Assembly (NCBI RefSeq): GCF_026151205.1
Contig: NC_087083.1
Coordinates: forward strand, 4,320,460-4,384,459
Source of the DNA: Bolinopsis microptera
Lineage: Eukaryota > Ctenophora > Tentaculata > Lobata > Bolinopsidae
Reading direction: 5' to 3'
Length of the DNA stretch: 64,000 bases
In this document: piece by piece, positions 12,516-28,991 of the stretch
Numbering within the stretch: position 1 is the stretch's first letter
Layout: each line of letters starts with the position of its first letter
Notes under the pieces: model-generated
What the model saw: only the letters and a program-made list of their open reading frames with translations
Told to the model about the DNA's origin: nothing
Databases searched by the model: none
Made by a program: the position numbers and the translations under genes

Positions 12516-13173
12516 ATGAAATATGGAACTGTACTCATTGGTTTCATGTTGTGTTGTGAGATCACAGCTGGGTTGGAAAAAGGGGTTTACACAGGTAAAC
12601 CAGTTTTTGAGCACCACTGCTCAAATAACTAAAGAAGAGTTGGGTTTGGCACTTATACCGGATAAATTACTGGCCACTAGCACCGAAAACATTCTACAAT
12701 CGGTATTCATGAAAGTTGCAGCTCCTAGGCCTCCTGAGAAAGTGTGTCAATTACCGTGCACTCCTGACATGGCCAAAGTAACGGCCATGACTGATAGAAG
12801 ACATGCGTGTTGGATTGAAAAATTGGTCCCTGCTAAGAGTTCGATTCTTGAGAGATCGGACCAAGAATTCACCGGAGGATGTTTGGCTAGATGTTTATTA
12901 AATCCACTGTGTGGCCTCCTCAGTTTTGATTCATCGACGGGTACGTGTTTTATTCAGACACCTTTCTTGTACAACCTGAACGCTATAGACGACCAAGTTG
13001 CCAATCTCAAGGCATTTTGTGGCCCGATCCTGGACATGACAAAAGAACTGTCAGACCCAAATAACCGGAGGCCACTACCGAAGATCATGAAAGATATGAA
13101 AATAGAACAATTGATCAAGCTAACAGAGCGCCTCATGAGAATGAATGACGATTTGCTATATCTAAGAACTTAA
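12516..13173 (+). CDS. Third ORF of the LTR element: secreted PAN/Apple-like protein
   Basis: An extra ORF lies between integrase and the 3' LTR, where env-like genes sit in some gypsy elements. ATG 12516 gives a signal peptide (MKYGTVLIGFMLCCEITAG). After about 23 codons the frame must change by one base within the run aaaaagggg (near 12575). It then continues, open, to the stop at 13171-13173. The long frame has cysteines arranged as in a PAN/Apple fold (VCQLPC, HACWIE, GGCLARCLLNPLCGLLSF, GTCF, AFCGP). No transmembrane helix or fusion-peptide-like segment is visible, so a classical envelope protein is unlikely. It could be a captured host gene. The family call is tentative. Confidence 0.6.
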
Positions 13174-13523
13174 GAATCATGACGAAGGAGCAGAAGGAGA
13201 CGAAGAAGACTGAAATAGACTGTAAAACTAAAAGACGAAAAATTTGTTTAATATTTTGAGTAAATTGGTGATGTATAGTATTTAAGTGTATATTTGATCC
13301 TTATATAAAGGTTAATTGTTTGAAAGAACTGAAAAATACGAATAAGGAACTGTGTTTTTATAATTTGTTTGTAATAGTGTATTTTGTGTTGATTTTATTT
13401 AAGTGTATATTTGTTCCTTATATAAAGGTTGATTGTTTTAAAGAACGGAAAAAGAAGTATAAGGAACGGTTTTTTAAAATTTTTTGTATCTAAGTTGATA
13501 TTTAATAAGTTTTATATCTTAAT

Positions 13524-13540
13524 AAGGGGAGAAGGGAGAG
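13524..13540 (+). other. Polypurine tract
   Basis: The run aaggggagaagggagag ends one base before the 3' LTR at 13542, where plus-strand DNA synthesis starts. Confidence 0.85.
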
Positions 13541-13541
13541 T

Positions 13542-14127
13542 TGTGCAGTGTGTAGGTTTTATGTTATCTTTATAATCTGGGCATAATTCCTAAAATAGTT
13601 ACTGGTCAGAAATATTTATATGGTTGATATTTTGTTTGTGCGCAAATTAGTATTTTTCACTCACACCTCAATTAAATAGTTTAATAGTCACTACGGCAGC
13701 ACCTGAATTCATATAAGTTACATTTTCTCATCAGTTAGTTTCATAGGTTGTCATCAAGCACAGTAGAAAGCATGCCACTTAATCCAATAATCTTCACTCA
13801 CTTAATTAGCCATCCAATCAGGCCTATCTTAGTTAATCACGTGACACACCATCCCATTTATGATCTTCCGTTTTAGTTCACCTTGTTGATAGTTTTTGTC
13901 ACGATTCATCCGTCAACTCTTAAAATTCCACCCCACCTCAGACGAGACAGAATTCTACGTTTAAATTTATTACTCACATGTTTAGTTTAGAGAGAGATCA
14001 GTTCTGGAGTTTACCATTTTATTTACGTTACCATCTTTACTTTTCTACAAAACCCCAAAATTTAAAGTCTTTCACTTTGTTACCCTACCACTAAGTTCGA
14101 GCAGCTAGGTACACTAAGTGTGCTACA
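13542..14127 (+). repeat. 3' LTR
   Basis: 586 bp, nearly identical to 4979-5565. It ends gtgctaca and is directly followed by CT repeat. Confidence 0.95.
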
Positions 14128-14881
<754 letters not shown>

Positions 14882-14896
14882 GACTCTCTTTGACTC

Positions 14897-15745
<849 letters not shown>

Positions 15746-15749
15746 CTAA

Positions 15750-16210
15750 GGAAGCGTAAAAGCGTTATTGGGCTGTAAAACCAACTAAAATCGATTTCTC
15801 GTGCAACGTTAGCAGTTAAATGAGGAATAGTCACCAAAATGAGTTGCTTGCCTGCTGTGTTTTTTCGTACTTTGCTCTTTACTTCGCTCAAGTTGCAAAG
15901 CTGCAATAAACATATTGCAACGAACATTTCTATCTGAAAATTGTGTTAGTACCTGTTCGATTGCCTCGATCTTTCGGTTTCAGCTTAACTCCCTAGGTCA
16001 TATCATGAGTAGAACCATAGGATCAAAATATATGTTTCTTGTTGCTCGTATTAACTATAAAAAATCAATTTTGAGGGATAAGGAATTGTTTATAGGTTCT
16101 GAAACCTAGTTAAATCAATTTTTCGTGCAATTTCTGATCAGAAACAGTCATCAAAATGAGTTAATAAAAAGGTCGATTTCTCGGTAAATTTTGAGCTTTC
16201 GTTCAAATAA
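15750..16210 (+). repeat. Dispersed repeat, inverted partner at 63090-63495
   Basis: Shared blocks include gcgttattgggctgtaaaac, atcgatttctcgtgcaacgt and tcggtttcag, read as reverse complement at the other end of the window. No coding potential is seen. Confidence 0.85.
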
Positions 16211-16229
16211 ATATTTTGCTAAGAACTTA

Positions 16230-16605
16230 AACACCCTACGCGCGTGGGTGGACTCCTGGGGTGGACTTTTATTCAGCGCGTATTTTGTAGCCTGTTCAAC
16301 TTGACGTTTTGAATCGTTACTATCTCAATGTCACAGAATCTTACTATCTCAATGTCACAGAATGTGAGGTGATCATCTTAAAGAGAAACGTCTCAGCTTT
16401 CACCTGGTGTAAAGTTTATCTTTGTTCTCAAAATATAGCTCGCTCAGTGTGCAACAGAAGTTGACATTACAATAACCACGTCCGCGATACCGGAGTCTTG
16501 CAATAAATTACCGAAGTCTTGCACAAAATTGGGTCCCTGAATTAAAATTTTATGACACAGTTACGATGAACTAGTGTCTAGGGAAACATTTGGTGAAAAT
16601 TTGAA
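16230..16605 (+). repeat. Inverted repeat arm, partner at 21031-21389
   Basis: It begins acaccctacgcgcgtggg and ends near ctagggaaacatttggtg. The reverse complement, with few differences, lies at 21031-21389. The two arms enclose the ankyrin gene. Confidence 0.9.
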
Positions 16606-17158
16606 GGGTCTACTGTTAATATTGCAAAAGTTATTGAAAACAAACTAGCTTAATCAGAAGTTTTTGGGAAAATTTCAAATTTTGTACGTAGTGGGGTCTA
16701 CTGGGGTGGACTCTCGTGACGCGCATCTGATGGCGTGGCTTTTTCAACAGCAGTCAGTACGGCCAATATCAGAGCACAAATTATTGTGAGTAAGACCTTA
16801 ATGGTCAGCTATGAACCCCTCACTAGAATAGTAACCGTATCTAAAAACAAGGAAATGTTATTCTGTCAAAGCTCAAATTTTTTACTCTTCTCAGTGCAGT
16901 TACTATGAATGTACTAGCTAAGTATCTTTGATCGTAGCTGCATTACACAGTAGAAGGTAACCAAGGAAGACTGCTGATTAACGAAGCAATTTCAACGTGA
17001 ACAGTTCCAAAATACATAATCATGGCAACGATAGTTCAACTTGAACCTTTATAGTTTTTACAGTCTAAGATCACAATAAAATCACGTGAACTGCGAATCA
17101 CAAAATCAAATCACTCAAATCTGATACAGTCCCGTTACAGTACGCTTTCGTGACAACC

Positions 17159-20095
<2,937 letters not shown>

Positions 20096-20127
20096 TTCAC
20101 CATAACTATCTGCTGTAACAGCAAAAA

Positions 20128-20154
20128 TTAGAATTATGTCGGACATAATTCTAA
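20128..20154. repeat. 27-bp perfect palindrome
   Basis: ttagaattatgtc, a single g, then gacataattctaa. It lies about 15 bp outside the first recognised exon of the ankyrin gene on its 5' side. Confidence 0.9.
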
Positions 20155-20169
20155 AAAATTGGAACATTG

Positions 20170-21030
20170 TAGTTAATCAGTGTGGTGCTAACAACAGAGA
20201 GCGATTTGAACGGTAGGCAATTTCATAAATTTCATTAACTCGATATAAGGATGATTGGAACAGGCTAAAATCTACAATGTGGCATTAATAACTGGCTATA
20301 TCGCTGCATTAAACGATTAAAGTATTGCTAACTATGGATATTCTAAGTGATCTAGGCAGAGGGGAACCGGCACAGCCAGATTGCGTTGTCTTCACTTTCA
20401 GTGACTAAGTTTCACGATAGAAAAATTGACCTTATGTATTTAAAAAAAAGGATGCACAGTTCAAGCAATAAATCGATCGGCTGCTCATATGATATTTGCA
20501 TTTAAAGGAGGGCCCAGTGCAGTGACCAGTAAGTCTGTTAAGGCAACATTTAGATCTGAGATAAGCTGAGTCTTGACAAAGATAAGTGAGTTTCGAGAAA
20601 GTGCACACGGATAAAGTTATCAAGTGACAATGATAAGACTAAGTTAGGGTCAAGTCAACAGAATGGCAGCTGTAACAGAAACAGTTCATTGGATAGGGGA
20701 GTAGGGGATTATGACGGAGTGAAATTTATTTAGCAGGGCAAACAAAAAACAACTGACAGCACTGAGTAAGTGAACTGGAAAATTGAGGAACGAAAATAAC
20801 AGTGGTTGTCAGCCCTTTCCGTAGCAATCAGGATTTCCCAGGAGATCGATCAGGCAATCAGGATTTCCCACGAGAAAGGTCGACCAGATGCGCGCACTTG
20901 TGTCACGTGACGGCCACGTGACGCTCTAATCGTTGTCACGTGGTACAGAAGGGATTTTCTGATGGCGTCGATCCCGACAAGAGGAATTTTCTCACGGTTT
21001 ATCTTCAATAACTATAGCTATTTTTATAGT
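20170..21030. other. Upstream flank of the ankyrin gene
   Basis: No gene is seen. A short duplication (gcaatcaggatttccca twice, about 20825-20870) is followed by a cluster of CACGTG/tcacgtg boxes at about 20905-20945, which may be regulatory. Confidence 0.4.
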
Positions 21031-21389
21031 AGAGAGTTGAAACTTTCACCAAATGTTTCCCTAGACACTAGTTCATCGTAACTGTGTCATAAAATTTTAA
21101 TTTAGGGACCCAATTTTGTGCAAGACTCCGGTATCTGACGACCGGTCGCGGACGTGGTTATTGTAATGTCAACTTCTGTTGCACACTGAGCGAGCTATAT
21201 TTTGAGAACAAAGATAAACTTTACACCAGGTGAAAGCTGAGACGTTTCTCTTTAAGATGATCACCTCACATTCTGTGTATCTGTGACATTGAGATAGTAA
21301 CGATTCAAAACGTCAAGTTGAACAGGCTACAAAATACGCGCTGAATAAAAGTCCACCCCAGGAGTCCACCCCACGCGCGTAGGGTGTTA
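21031..21389 (-). repeat. Inverted repeat arm, partner at 16230-16605
   Basis: Reverse complement of the left arm, including the blocks acactagttcatcgtaac, gcacactgagcgagctat and gtccaccccacgcgcgtagg. Confidence 0.9.
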
Positions 21390-21398
21390 AAAACGCGC

Positions 21399-24300
21399 GT
21401 ATACACCCCGGCGAACGCCGCGGGCTTCATATTGCTGCGCGTGTTAAAACAAATTTTCGGCATAAATTTGTCAGGAGATCGACTGTAATTCCGTTTACGA
21501 ACCTTTTAAAGATATTTGACAGTGCCGATTCTATCCCGTAAAGGATTTTCAATAGTGCCGAGAAAAAATAAAACATCAAATTCATTCATCTGAACATTAG
21601 TAAAGGTTATAATGATATCAAATCAAGATTTCAAACGCGTACAATCATTAACTCTAATCAAGTATTATCAACTGTGATTAAAGATCATAGCAAAGTATGC
21701 TATCCTATATGTAAGCTACAATGAGGAAGAAACAGTATTACAATAATAAATATAGGTATAATATCAAAATTTAACTATTACTGCTAATAAATACAGTTTA
21801 AAGATAAACTTATCAAATTTAAAATTGACACGAAACTAATACGCGGTTTATATTAGAATGCAACACAAACACTAAACACATCAAATAGAAACAAAAAAAG
21901 ATATCTCGCACTGTCAGTCATTACATATTACAATTATATAAATAACACCGAAGAACTCATATATCAACAGCTCGAGTAGCGCACACTACTAGTACTGATC
22001 TCGAGTGTCTGACAGTGGCAGGGGAAGCGTCCAAGGTTCGATGCCGCGACCGTGATCTTTTAAACATTTTGTCGTCTTTGTTTAAGAAGGTCCACTTCCA
22101 GTAGCCCATTTTCTCCCCACATAACATTTCTTCATCCTCAGCAAGACCTGTTTTATTTTCCATTACAGTAATTCCATGTTCCAATGAAATCTAACTCTTC
22201 AATTTTAATATCAGCGGTCGGATCCTGAAATATGGAAGTGAAACTCAGTAAATTTTTACAGTCAAGTAATACTATAACTTCTATTCGTAAAATTTTACAA
22301 GATTTGTTTCCAGTTTCGGACAAATTCACAATATTACTACATAACAACTTAGTAATGTAAGCAGTAAGGGCCCTCTCCAAATTTTAATCTGTAGAAGTGC
22401 ACGTGCAAATAACGCGCGAAAATACGTGTGCAAAAATACGTGTGTGCTCTTGGCGCGCGCTAAAACTCTGCGCTGAAAATATTGGTTTGGTACTACAACG
22501 AGAGTTTTAAAATTCCCGCCAATTTCAAACTCCAGAAAAAGAATCCGAAATTTTGGGACAGCCTAAAACATATTCTGATTAATGCTTTTCGACTTTATTT
22601 GTCCGTAAACTGACAACTACAGCAAATCCATCTTATCTACGAACTGGGCCCGAGTTACTTGTTTTAAAATACAGCAAATCCATCTTCTCTACGAACTGTG
22701 CCCGAGTTACTTGTTTTAAAATACAGCAAATCCATCTTCTCTACGAACTGGGCCAGAGTTACTTGTTTTAAAATACAGCAAATCCATCTTCTCTACGAAC
22801 TGGGCCCGAGTTACTTGTTTTAAAATACAGCAAATCCATCTTCTCTACGAACTGGGCCCGAGTTACTTGTTTTAAAATACAGCAAATCCATCTTCTCTAC
22901 GAACTGGGCCCGAGTTACTTGTTTTAAAATACAGCAAATCCATCTTCTCTACGAACTGGGCCCGATCAGTTACTTGTTTTAAAATACAGCAAATCCATCT
23001 TCTCTACGAACTGGGCCCGAGTTACTTGTTTTAAAATACAGCAAATCCATCTTCTCTACGAACTGGGCCCGAGTTACTTGTTTTAAAATACAGCAAATCC
23101 ATCTTCTCTACGAACTGGGCCCGAGTTACTTGTTTTAAAATACAGCAAATCCATCTTCTCTACGAACTGGGCCCGAGTTACTTGTTTTAAAATACAGCAA
23201 ATCCATCTTCTCTACGAACTGGGCCCGAGTTACTTGTTTTAAAATACAGCAAATCCATCTTCTCTACGAACTGGGCCCGAGTTACTTGTTTTAAAATACA
23301 GCAAATCCATCTTCTCTACGAACTGGGCCCGAGTTACTTGTTTTAAAATACAGCAAATCCATCTTCTCTACGAACTGGGCCCGAGTTACTTGTTTTAAAA
23401 TACAGCAAATCCATCTTCTCTACGAACTGGGCCCGAGTTACTTGTTTTAAAATACAGCAAATCCATCTTCTCTACGAACTGGGCCCGAGTTACTTGTTTT
23501 AAAATACAGCAAATCCATCTTCTCTACGAACTGGGCCCGAGTTACTTGTTTTAAAATACAGCAAATCCATCTTCTCTACGAACTGGGCCCGAGTTACTTG
23601 TTTTAAAATACAGCAAATCCATCTTCTCTACGAACTGGGCCCGAGTTACTTGTTTTAAAATACAGCAAATCCATCTTCTCTACGAACTGGGCCCGAGTTA
23701 CTTGTTTTAAAATACAGCAAATCCATCTTCTCTACGAACTGGGCCCGAGTTACTTGTTTTAAAATACAGCAAATCCATCTTCTCTACGAACTGGGCCCGA
23801 GTTACTTGTTTTAAAATACAGCAAATCCATCTTCTCTACGAACTGGGCCCGAGTTACTTGTTTTAAAATACAGCAAATCCATCTTCTCTACGAACTGGGC
23901 CCGAGTTACTTGTTTTAAAATACAGCAAATCCATCTTCTCTACGAACTGGGCCCGAGTTACTTGTTTTAAAATACAGCAAATCCATCTTCTCTACGAACT
24001 GGGCCCGAGTTACTTGTTTTAAAATACAGCAAATCCATCTTCTCTACGAACTGGGCCCGAGTTACTTGTTTTAAAATACAGCAAATCCATCTTCTCTACG
24101 AACTGGGCCCGATCAGTTACTTGTTTTAAAATACAGCAAATCCATCTTCTCTACGAACTGGGCCCGAGTTACTTGTTTTAAAATACAGCAAATCCATCTT
24201 CTCTACGAACTGGGCCCGAGTTACTTGTTTTAAAATACAGCAAATCCATCTTCTCTACGAACTGGGCCCGAGTTACTTGTTTTAAAATACGACAAAGTTA

Positions 24301-25179
24301 ACTGCTGAATGTTCCCGGTCAAAAATTAATTATAGTTTATATTAAAATATTGTCTATTGTCTATGTTTTACTATAATGATGGGAGCCTTGTTGTAAATAA
24401 TAGGGTACATACCATTCCTTGAAAGTCGTTATTTCGGAGTGAGCAATCATTTTGTTGACTAGCGAATCTAAATTGAAATAGTCGAATATCACTCAATTTC
24501 AGTTGCAGGTCGACATCCTTAAAATTAGAGAGCAAATAATTTTATTTTGTACTCTACTTCAGTCAATATAAATAGAAATTACAGCAATTTGAAGTAACAG
24601 CATATCAAGCTATATCATACATAATTATGAAAGCCTCGCAGAGATCTCGATTAAATCTGTAAACGTACATTTAACGGTAAGATATATAGATAGCGCGCAA
24701 GATATGCGCACGCATAAAACCAATATGGCTGCCACACAAAGCTACAAACTGGAACAAGAAATGAAAATTGTGAATTCAACCAGCTTGGATACTATTATCC
24801 AACGCGACATTGGTTTGTGCGCATTATCGACACGTTTTAAATGCGCGGAACGTTTTTGTGCGCGGCACTAGCATTTTAAATTTTCAAAATTCAAACCATA
24901 GCCAGAGTTATGGTTGATTTTCAAAACAAATTTTGAGGCAAATTTTACGTGTAAATTATTCATTTTTCATTCATGATCACTCATAATTTGAACAATTTAC
25001 CTTGGATTGAATTGAACTCTTCAGTATTCGATGATTAAAACAATTGTTTTAAGAACAGAGTAGTTTTAAAGCTAAACATGTGCAATTTGTCTTAACAGGA
25101 GTCTTGGGAGAATTATAAAAATGAAGTTTAAACGTTTTAGCGGCGCATGAAGCCCGCGGCGTTCGCTGGGGTGGTATAC
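21399..25179. mobile_element. Segment with about 32-bp terminal inverted repeats around a satellite
   Basis: The left end gtatacaccccggcgaacgc... (21399-21430) is the reverse complement of 25147-25179 with one indel and one mismatch. The 3.8-kb interior carries the 52-bp satellite and GCGC-rich, otherwise AT-rich DNA with no recognisable transposase. No target-site duplication is visible. It looks like a non-autonomous DNA element, but the superfamily is unknown. Confidence 0.6.
22619..24288. repeat. 52-bp satellite, exactly 32 copies
   Basis: The unit begins acagcaaatccatcttctct and ends acttgttttaaaat. The array is 1670 bp = 32 x 52 + 6. The six extra bases are two identical 3-bp insertions, in copies 7 and 29 (cgatcag for cgag). 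Copies 1-3 each carry private changes, while the others appear identical. There are no unique spacers, so it is not CRISPR-like. Confidence 0.97.
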
Positions 25180-25183
25180 AATC

Positions 25184-25345
25184 CTCGCGCAAATAAATCA
25201 TAAGGAGGCGAATATTTTGCTAAGAAAGCGTAGATTTAACTCTCGCGCAAATAAATTATAAGGAGGCGAATATTTTGCTAACAATGCGAATATTTCATTC
25301 TCGCGTAAACAAACTAAAAAAGCGTGCAACGCGCGTCAGACCGGT
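25184..25345. repeat. 58-bp tandem repeat, short array
   Basis: Two to three copies of a unit containing aaataaattataaggaggcg and aatattttgctaagaaagcg. It ends with a variant that runs into gcgtgcaacgcgcgtcagac. Confidence 0.9.
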
Positions 25346-26604
25346 TGGCAAATATTTTTTAAAGAATTCGAGTAAAATCGATTGAAATATCACGAAGTTT
25401 TAAGTTTGTAAACAAACGTAACACAATTAGGATATGATGTTACTGGATCATCATATCCATAGATGAATTAGCTATTTTATGAACATAACTTAATTCACAA
25501 GGAGTAATACTAATAATTGTTCTTTAACAAAATAGACATATTTTCACCATGTTGTGATGTTATATAATTGTATCAATATTTAAATCTTACTACCTCTTAA
25601 TAATATAATATGTGATCGGTACCTGGTTGCAATCATATTGATTGATCAATGTATTTTGCTGAAATTAAACGTAAAGTCGGTGTCGTACCTACACATCATG
25701 ATCACTTTCACTTTTTACTAGTTTTTAGCATAATTCCAATATGTGAGGCCAGGTGATAATAATAAATTGTGGTAGCTGAAGCGCACAATGACTTCATCGG
25801 ACGACTTTAGTTCGTCAGATTAGATATTTCAATATATTCCCCTGGTGGACTTCAGTGCGTGTTCAGTAGTTGACTTTAGTTCTGGTCAACTTTAGTTCCG
25901 GTAATGTTCAGGTTCTGCAAGTGCAAAGACTTCGAAGTTGTCGTTCGCACGATGCACAGCACTTAGTTGTTAGTGCATGAGAACATACTACAATGGGTAA
26001 ATGAATATAATCATACATTATTCAACGTGTGTGCCAGCTCATTATATCCGGCATTACCTATTGATTCACGTGCTGTGGTTTGAAACGCGCGATACGGACG
26101 TACTGAAACTCTAAGTTCTATTTCGAACATTAAAGTTCGCTAGGTAGCTTACCTAGTGTCAATTCTTTGAATTTTATTGTTTCTAGCGGAGTAAAGTCTA
26201 GGTCATAGGTACCGCACCTTAGGAATATGCTGTTTTGTAAAAACATCGAAGCTGTTACCGTTATAATCGTACACAGTTATAATTAACATCAACTAAAGTT
26301 CAATTGGTAAATAAACACATATTAACTTTAAGCGTGTGTTCTGGACCTCATTATAAATATAACCGGCGTCGGCCGGCGCATAAGTGCAATAATTCGTACT
26401 GAAGTTTGAAATTTGAAACGGGATCATGAAGTTCAAAGTTTTAACTGCTAACACTATAACAACTTTGAACTTAAAGATTGGTGTACTTCAGTGTATAAAG
26501 AGCTAAAGTTCAATTACCGTGCCTTCCAGTTCAACAAATATTAAATCAATATGTTAACATGAGTAGTTTTAACATAAGTATAACTATAAGGACATGTATT
26601 TGTA
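25346..26604. other. AT-rich DNA between the two 58-bp arrays
   Basis: No gene is recognised. Short phrases such as gactttagttc and aaagttcaa recur loosely. Confidence 0.4.
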
Positions 26605-26960
26605 AAACATAAGGCGGCAAATATTTTGTTAAGAAAGCGTAGACTTAACTCTCCCGCAAATAAATTATAAGGCGGCAAATATTATGCTAAGAAAGCGTAG
26701 ATTTAACTATCCCGCAAATAAATTATAAGGTGGCGAATATTTTGCTAAGAAAGCGTAGATTTAACTCTCGCGCAAATAAATTATAAGGTGGCGAATATTT
26801 TGCTAAGAAAGCGTAGATTTAACTCTCGCGCAAATAAATTATAAGGAGGCGAATATTTTGCTAACAATGCGAAGATTTGATTCTCGCGTAAACAAACTAA
26901 AAAAAGCGTGCAACGCGCGTCAGACCGTTTGGCAAATATTTTGCTAAGAATGCGCATTTT
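26605..26960. repeat. 58-bp tandem repeat, long array
   Basis: About five copies of the same unit as at 25184, ending in the same variant and the same tail (gcgtgcaacgcgcgtcagac). The two arrays therefore flank about 1.25 kb of unrelated AT-rich DNA as direct repeats. Confidence 0.9.
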
Positions 26961-27472
26961 CCTAACGTAAAATTCGCCTCCTTATGAAATATTTGCATCA
27001 TCACGCGCAGCCTGGCAAATACATCATAACACGGCGCATATTTTACTAAGATGGCAAATATTTCGTTAGCGCGGCAATTATTTGCGTAACATGGCAATGT
27101 TGCAACCCGGGAGGGGGCTTTTAGGGTGGGGTAGAAATAAGCTTTACCAGGTTTGAAGTGGGATCTATCTAAGGTATGAAAAAAGGTGCTTATTGGTCAA
27201 GAAGAATATGCTCAACCAATAGTTAAAGTAGTCGCACTGATAAACCATGCAACGGCTATTTATACTATTTTGGAAATTTAATACACTGATTAATAAAGTT
27301 GCTGACATACTGTTTGAATATTATAACTAACACCAATAATCATAATATTTTACCAGATCAATATGCTAAGAGTCATCAAACAAAACGGGCTTTGTGATAC
27401 TTCATTTGTTTTTATATCAAATTATTATAATTTATTGCGCGTAAATTTTTGTTAGCCAAAATCCCGGTCCTG

Positions 27473-27655
27473 CGGTCCCAGTTTAGTCCTGGTCCCGCGG
27501 TCCTAATCTTGGTCCCGGTCTTATTCCCGGTCCAGGGACCGGTCTTATTCCTGGTCCGGGGACCCGGTGTTATTCCCGGTCCGGGGACCCGGTATTATTC
27601 CCGGTCCGGGGACCCGGTATTATTCCCGGTCCGGGGACCCGGTATTATTATTATT
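27473..27655. repeat. 25-bp minisatellite attcccggtccggggacccggt
   Basis: Four near-perfect units (about 27553-27650) follow degenerate copies from about 27473. The unit is GC-rich and self-complementary (ccggtccgggga), in sharp contrast to its AT-rich flanks. Confidence 0.92.
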
Positions 27656-27659
27656 TTTA

Positions 27660-28300
27660 AAATTAAATCAAATGTGACAGAATCAATCTACGAAACAGGA
27701 GATTAAAAATGGAAATTTATTAAATTTCCCCGGAAACAAGTTCACTTTCCCGGAGAACGGACTAGACAGGCTTGTAGATTGCCATACCGTTCTATACAAC
27801 TATATAATAACTATAATCTCAGCCACTGGTTCACCTTGCTCAATCTTCTCAATTAATTGACTTTTAAACATAAGACTCGTATGATATTAGTCATATTATA
27901 ATCTGGAACCTGCATTTCTAACGTTCCACATCATCCACAGGTTTCACAGTACTTAGAGCTTTAGAGTTAGACTGGTTAGGTGGTTGTATACTAAATACTT
28001 TCCTCCTTATATACTTTTATAAAGATGCTGCGCGCGCGGCTGATGATTGAGATTCAAGACTTGTCACGTGTGACTGGTCACGTTTTTTTTTGTAGGGACT
28101 GGGCCTGGGTGGCCCACGAGAGGATAACATGTGGATGCTTTGCCTACCTCTGGGGTATGGCAGTTCTATGGGAGGATGCCGGAGGAATGAGAATGTGTAT
28201 TGTAGGGTGATGGTAAGTGTTGTGAGATGTGTCATAAGTGAACGCTTAAGTGGCAGCTGGGTGTGGAAGAGAAAGGTGAACTAAGACGACGTGTGAGTAG
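27660..28300. other. AT-rich DNA, no gene seen
   Basis: Nothing with coding character. The ORFs are short and unrelated to known motifs. Confidence 0.4.
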
Positions 28301-28308
28301 TCGCTATG

Positions 28309-28850
28309 TCACACCGGTATGGTCCAGCTCCTTTCGTACAATTTTAAGCGTTTGGTGGGGTTTGCGAAGTTGACAATAGTGGCGATGTGTTGGTTGTCGA
28401 ATATGTCATTGACGGAGAGGTAATTATCCTGGAAATATTGACCTCTTATTTGGGCAATAGCCAGAACTGTCCTAGAAAGTGTGAGACAGTCTCTTCCCTG
28501 TCGCCGCACATAGGACAACCACTGGTGCTTGATTAGCGAATGGTATGGAGGTGTTTGTTTAGGCCACAATGTCCCGTGATGAGGTGCACTGCAGTTCTAT
28601 AATTTTTTCTGTTGTTGCTGAGTGTAGTGTTAAAAATTTTGATCATGTTGATGTGTTTGTGACCAAGTGTCAGTTTGGTGTGTCTGGGACCATCAGTTAA
28701 CCAGGTTTTCTGATTTAGTCTGGTGACTTTGTCGTCGATCAGGCGTTTGATATAAGATTGTGGTATTGGGCCCTTCAAAGTGGATTCACTGGTTGTGCCA
28801 GTTTTGGTCAGCTCATCTGCTTTTTCATTACCCCACAATCCACTGAACAC
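28309..28850 (-). pseudogene. LINE C-terminal relic with RNase H end
   Basis: Reading from 28850, the frame gives GLWGNEKADELTKTGTTS, the end of a LINE-type RNase H (GxxGNExAD). A helical tail follows (KTWLTDGPRHTKLTLGHK, HLITGHCGLNKHLHTIR). A frameshift near 28550 leads to a second frame ending ATIVNFANPTKRLK, typical of the last residues of such ORF2 proteins. The RT is missing, so the copy is 5'-truncated. It belongs to an RNase H-bearing LINE clade, different from the two other LINEs in the window. Confidence 0.75.
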
Positions 28851-28991
28851 GTGTGACTCTCGTGATCACCAGAGTTGTGTTTAATTCGGTGACCGACAAC
28901 TAGGAACCTCTCATTCCGGCCTCCTACAGGTATCACATCACATGAAGAGAACAAAGACGACTTTTTCGAAGCTCAGTCAGAAAATCTATCA

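Noticed and set aside
12523-12600. Start of the third ORF at the first codon of the longest frame
   Set aside because: That N-terminus is not signal-like. The overlapping frame from ATG 12516 gives a good signal peptide, so a frameshift in the a/g run is more likely.
12315-12617. 100-residue minus-strand ORF
   Set aside because: It overlaps the third ORF of the LTR element and shows no motif.
21975-22050. tRNA-derived SINE head (A-box-like tagcgcacac, B-box-like ggttcgatgcc)
   Set aside because: The B box deviates from consensus, no cloverleaf could be drawn with confidence, and no tail was found.
22619-24288. CRISPR-like array
   Set aside because: The 52-bp units are contiguous and nearly identical, with no unique spacers, in an animal-type genome.
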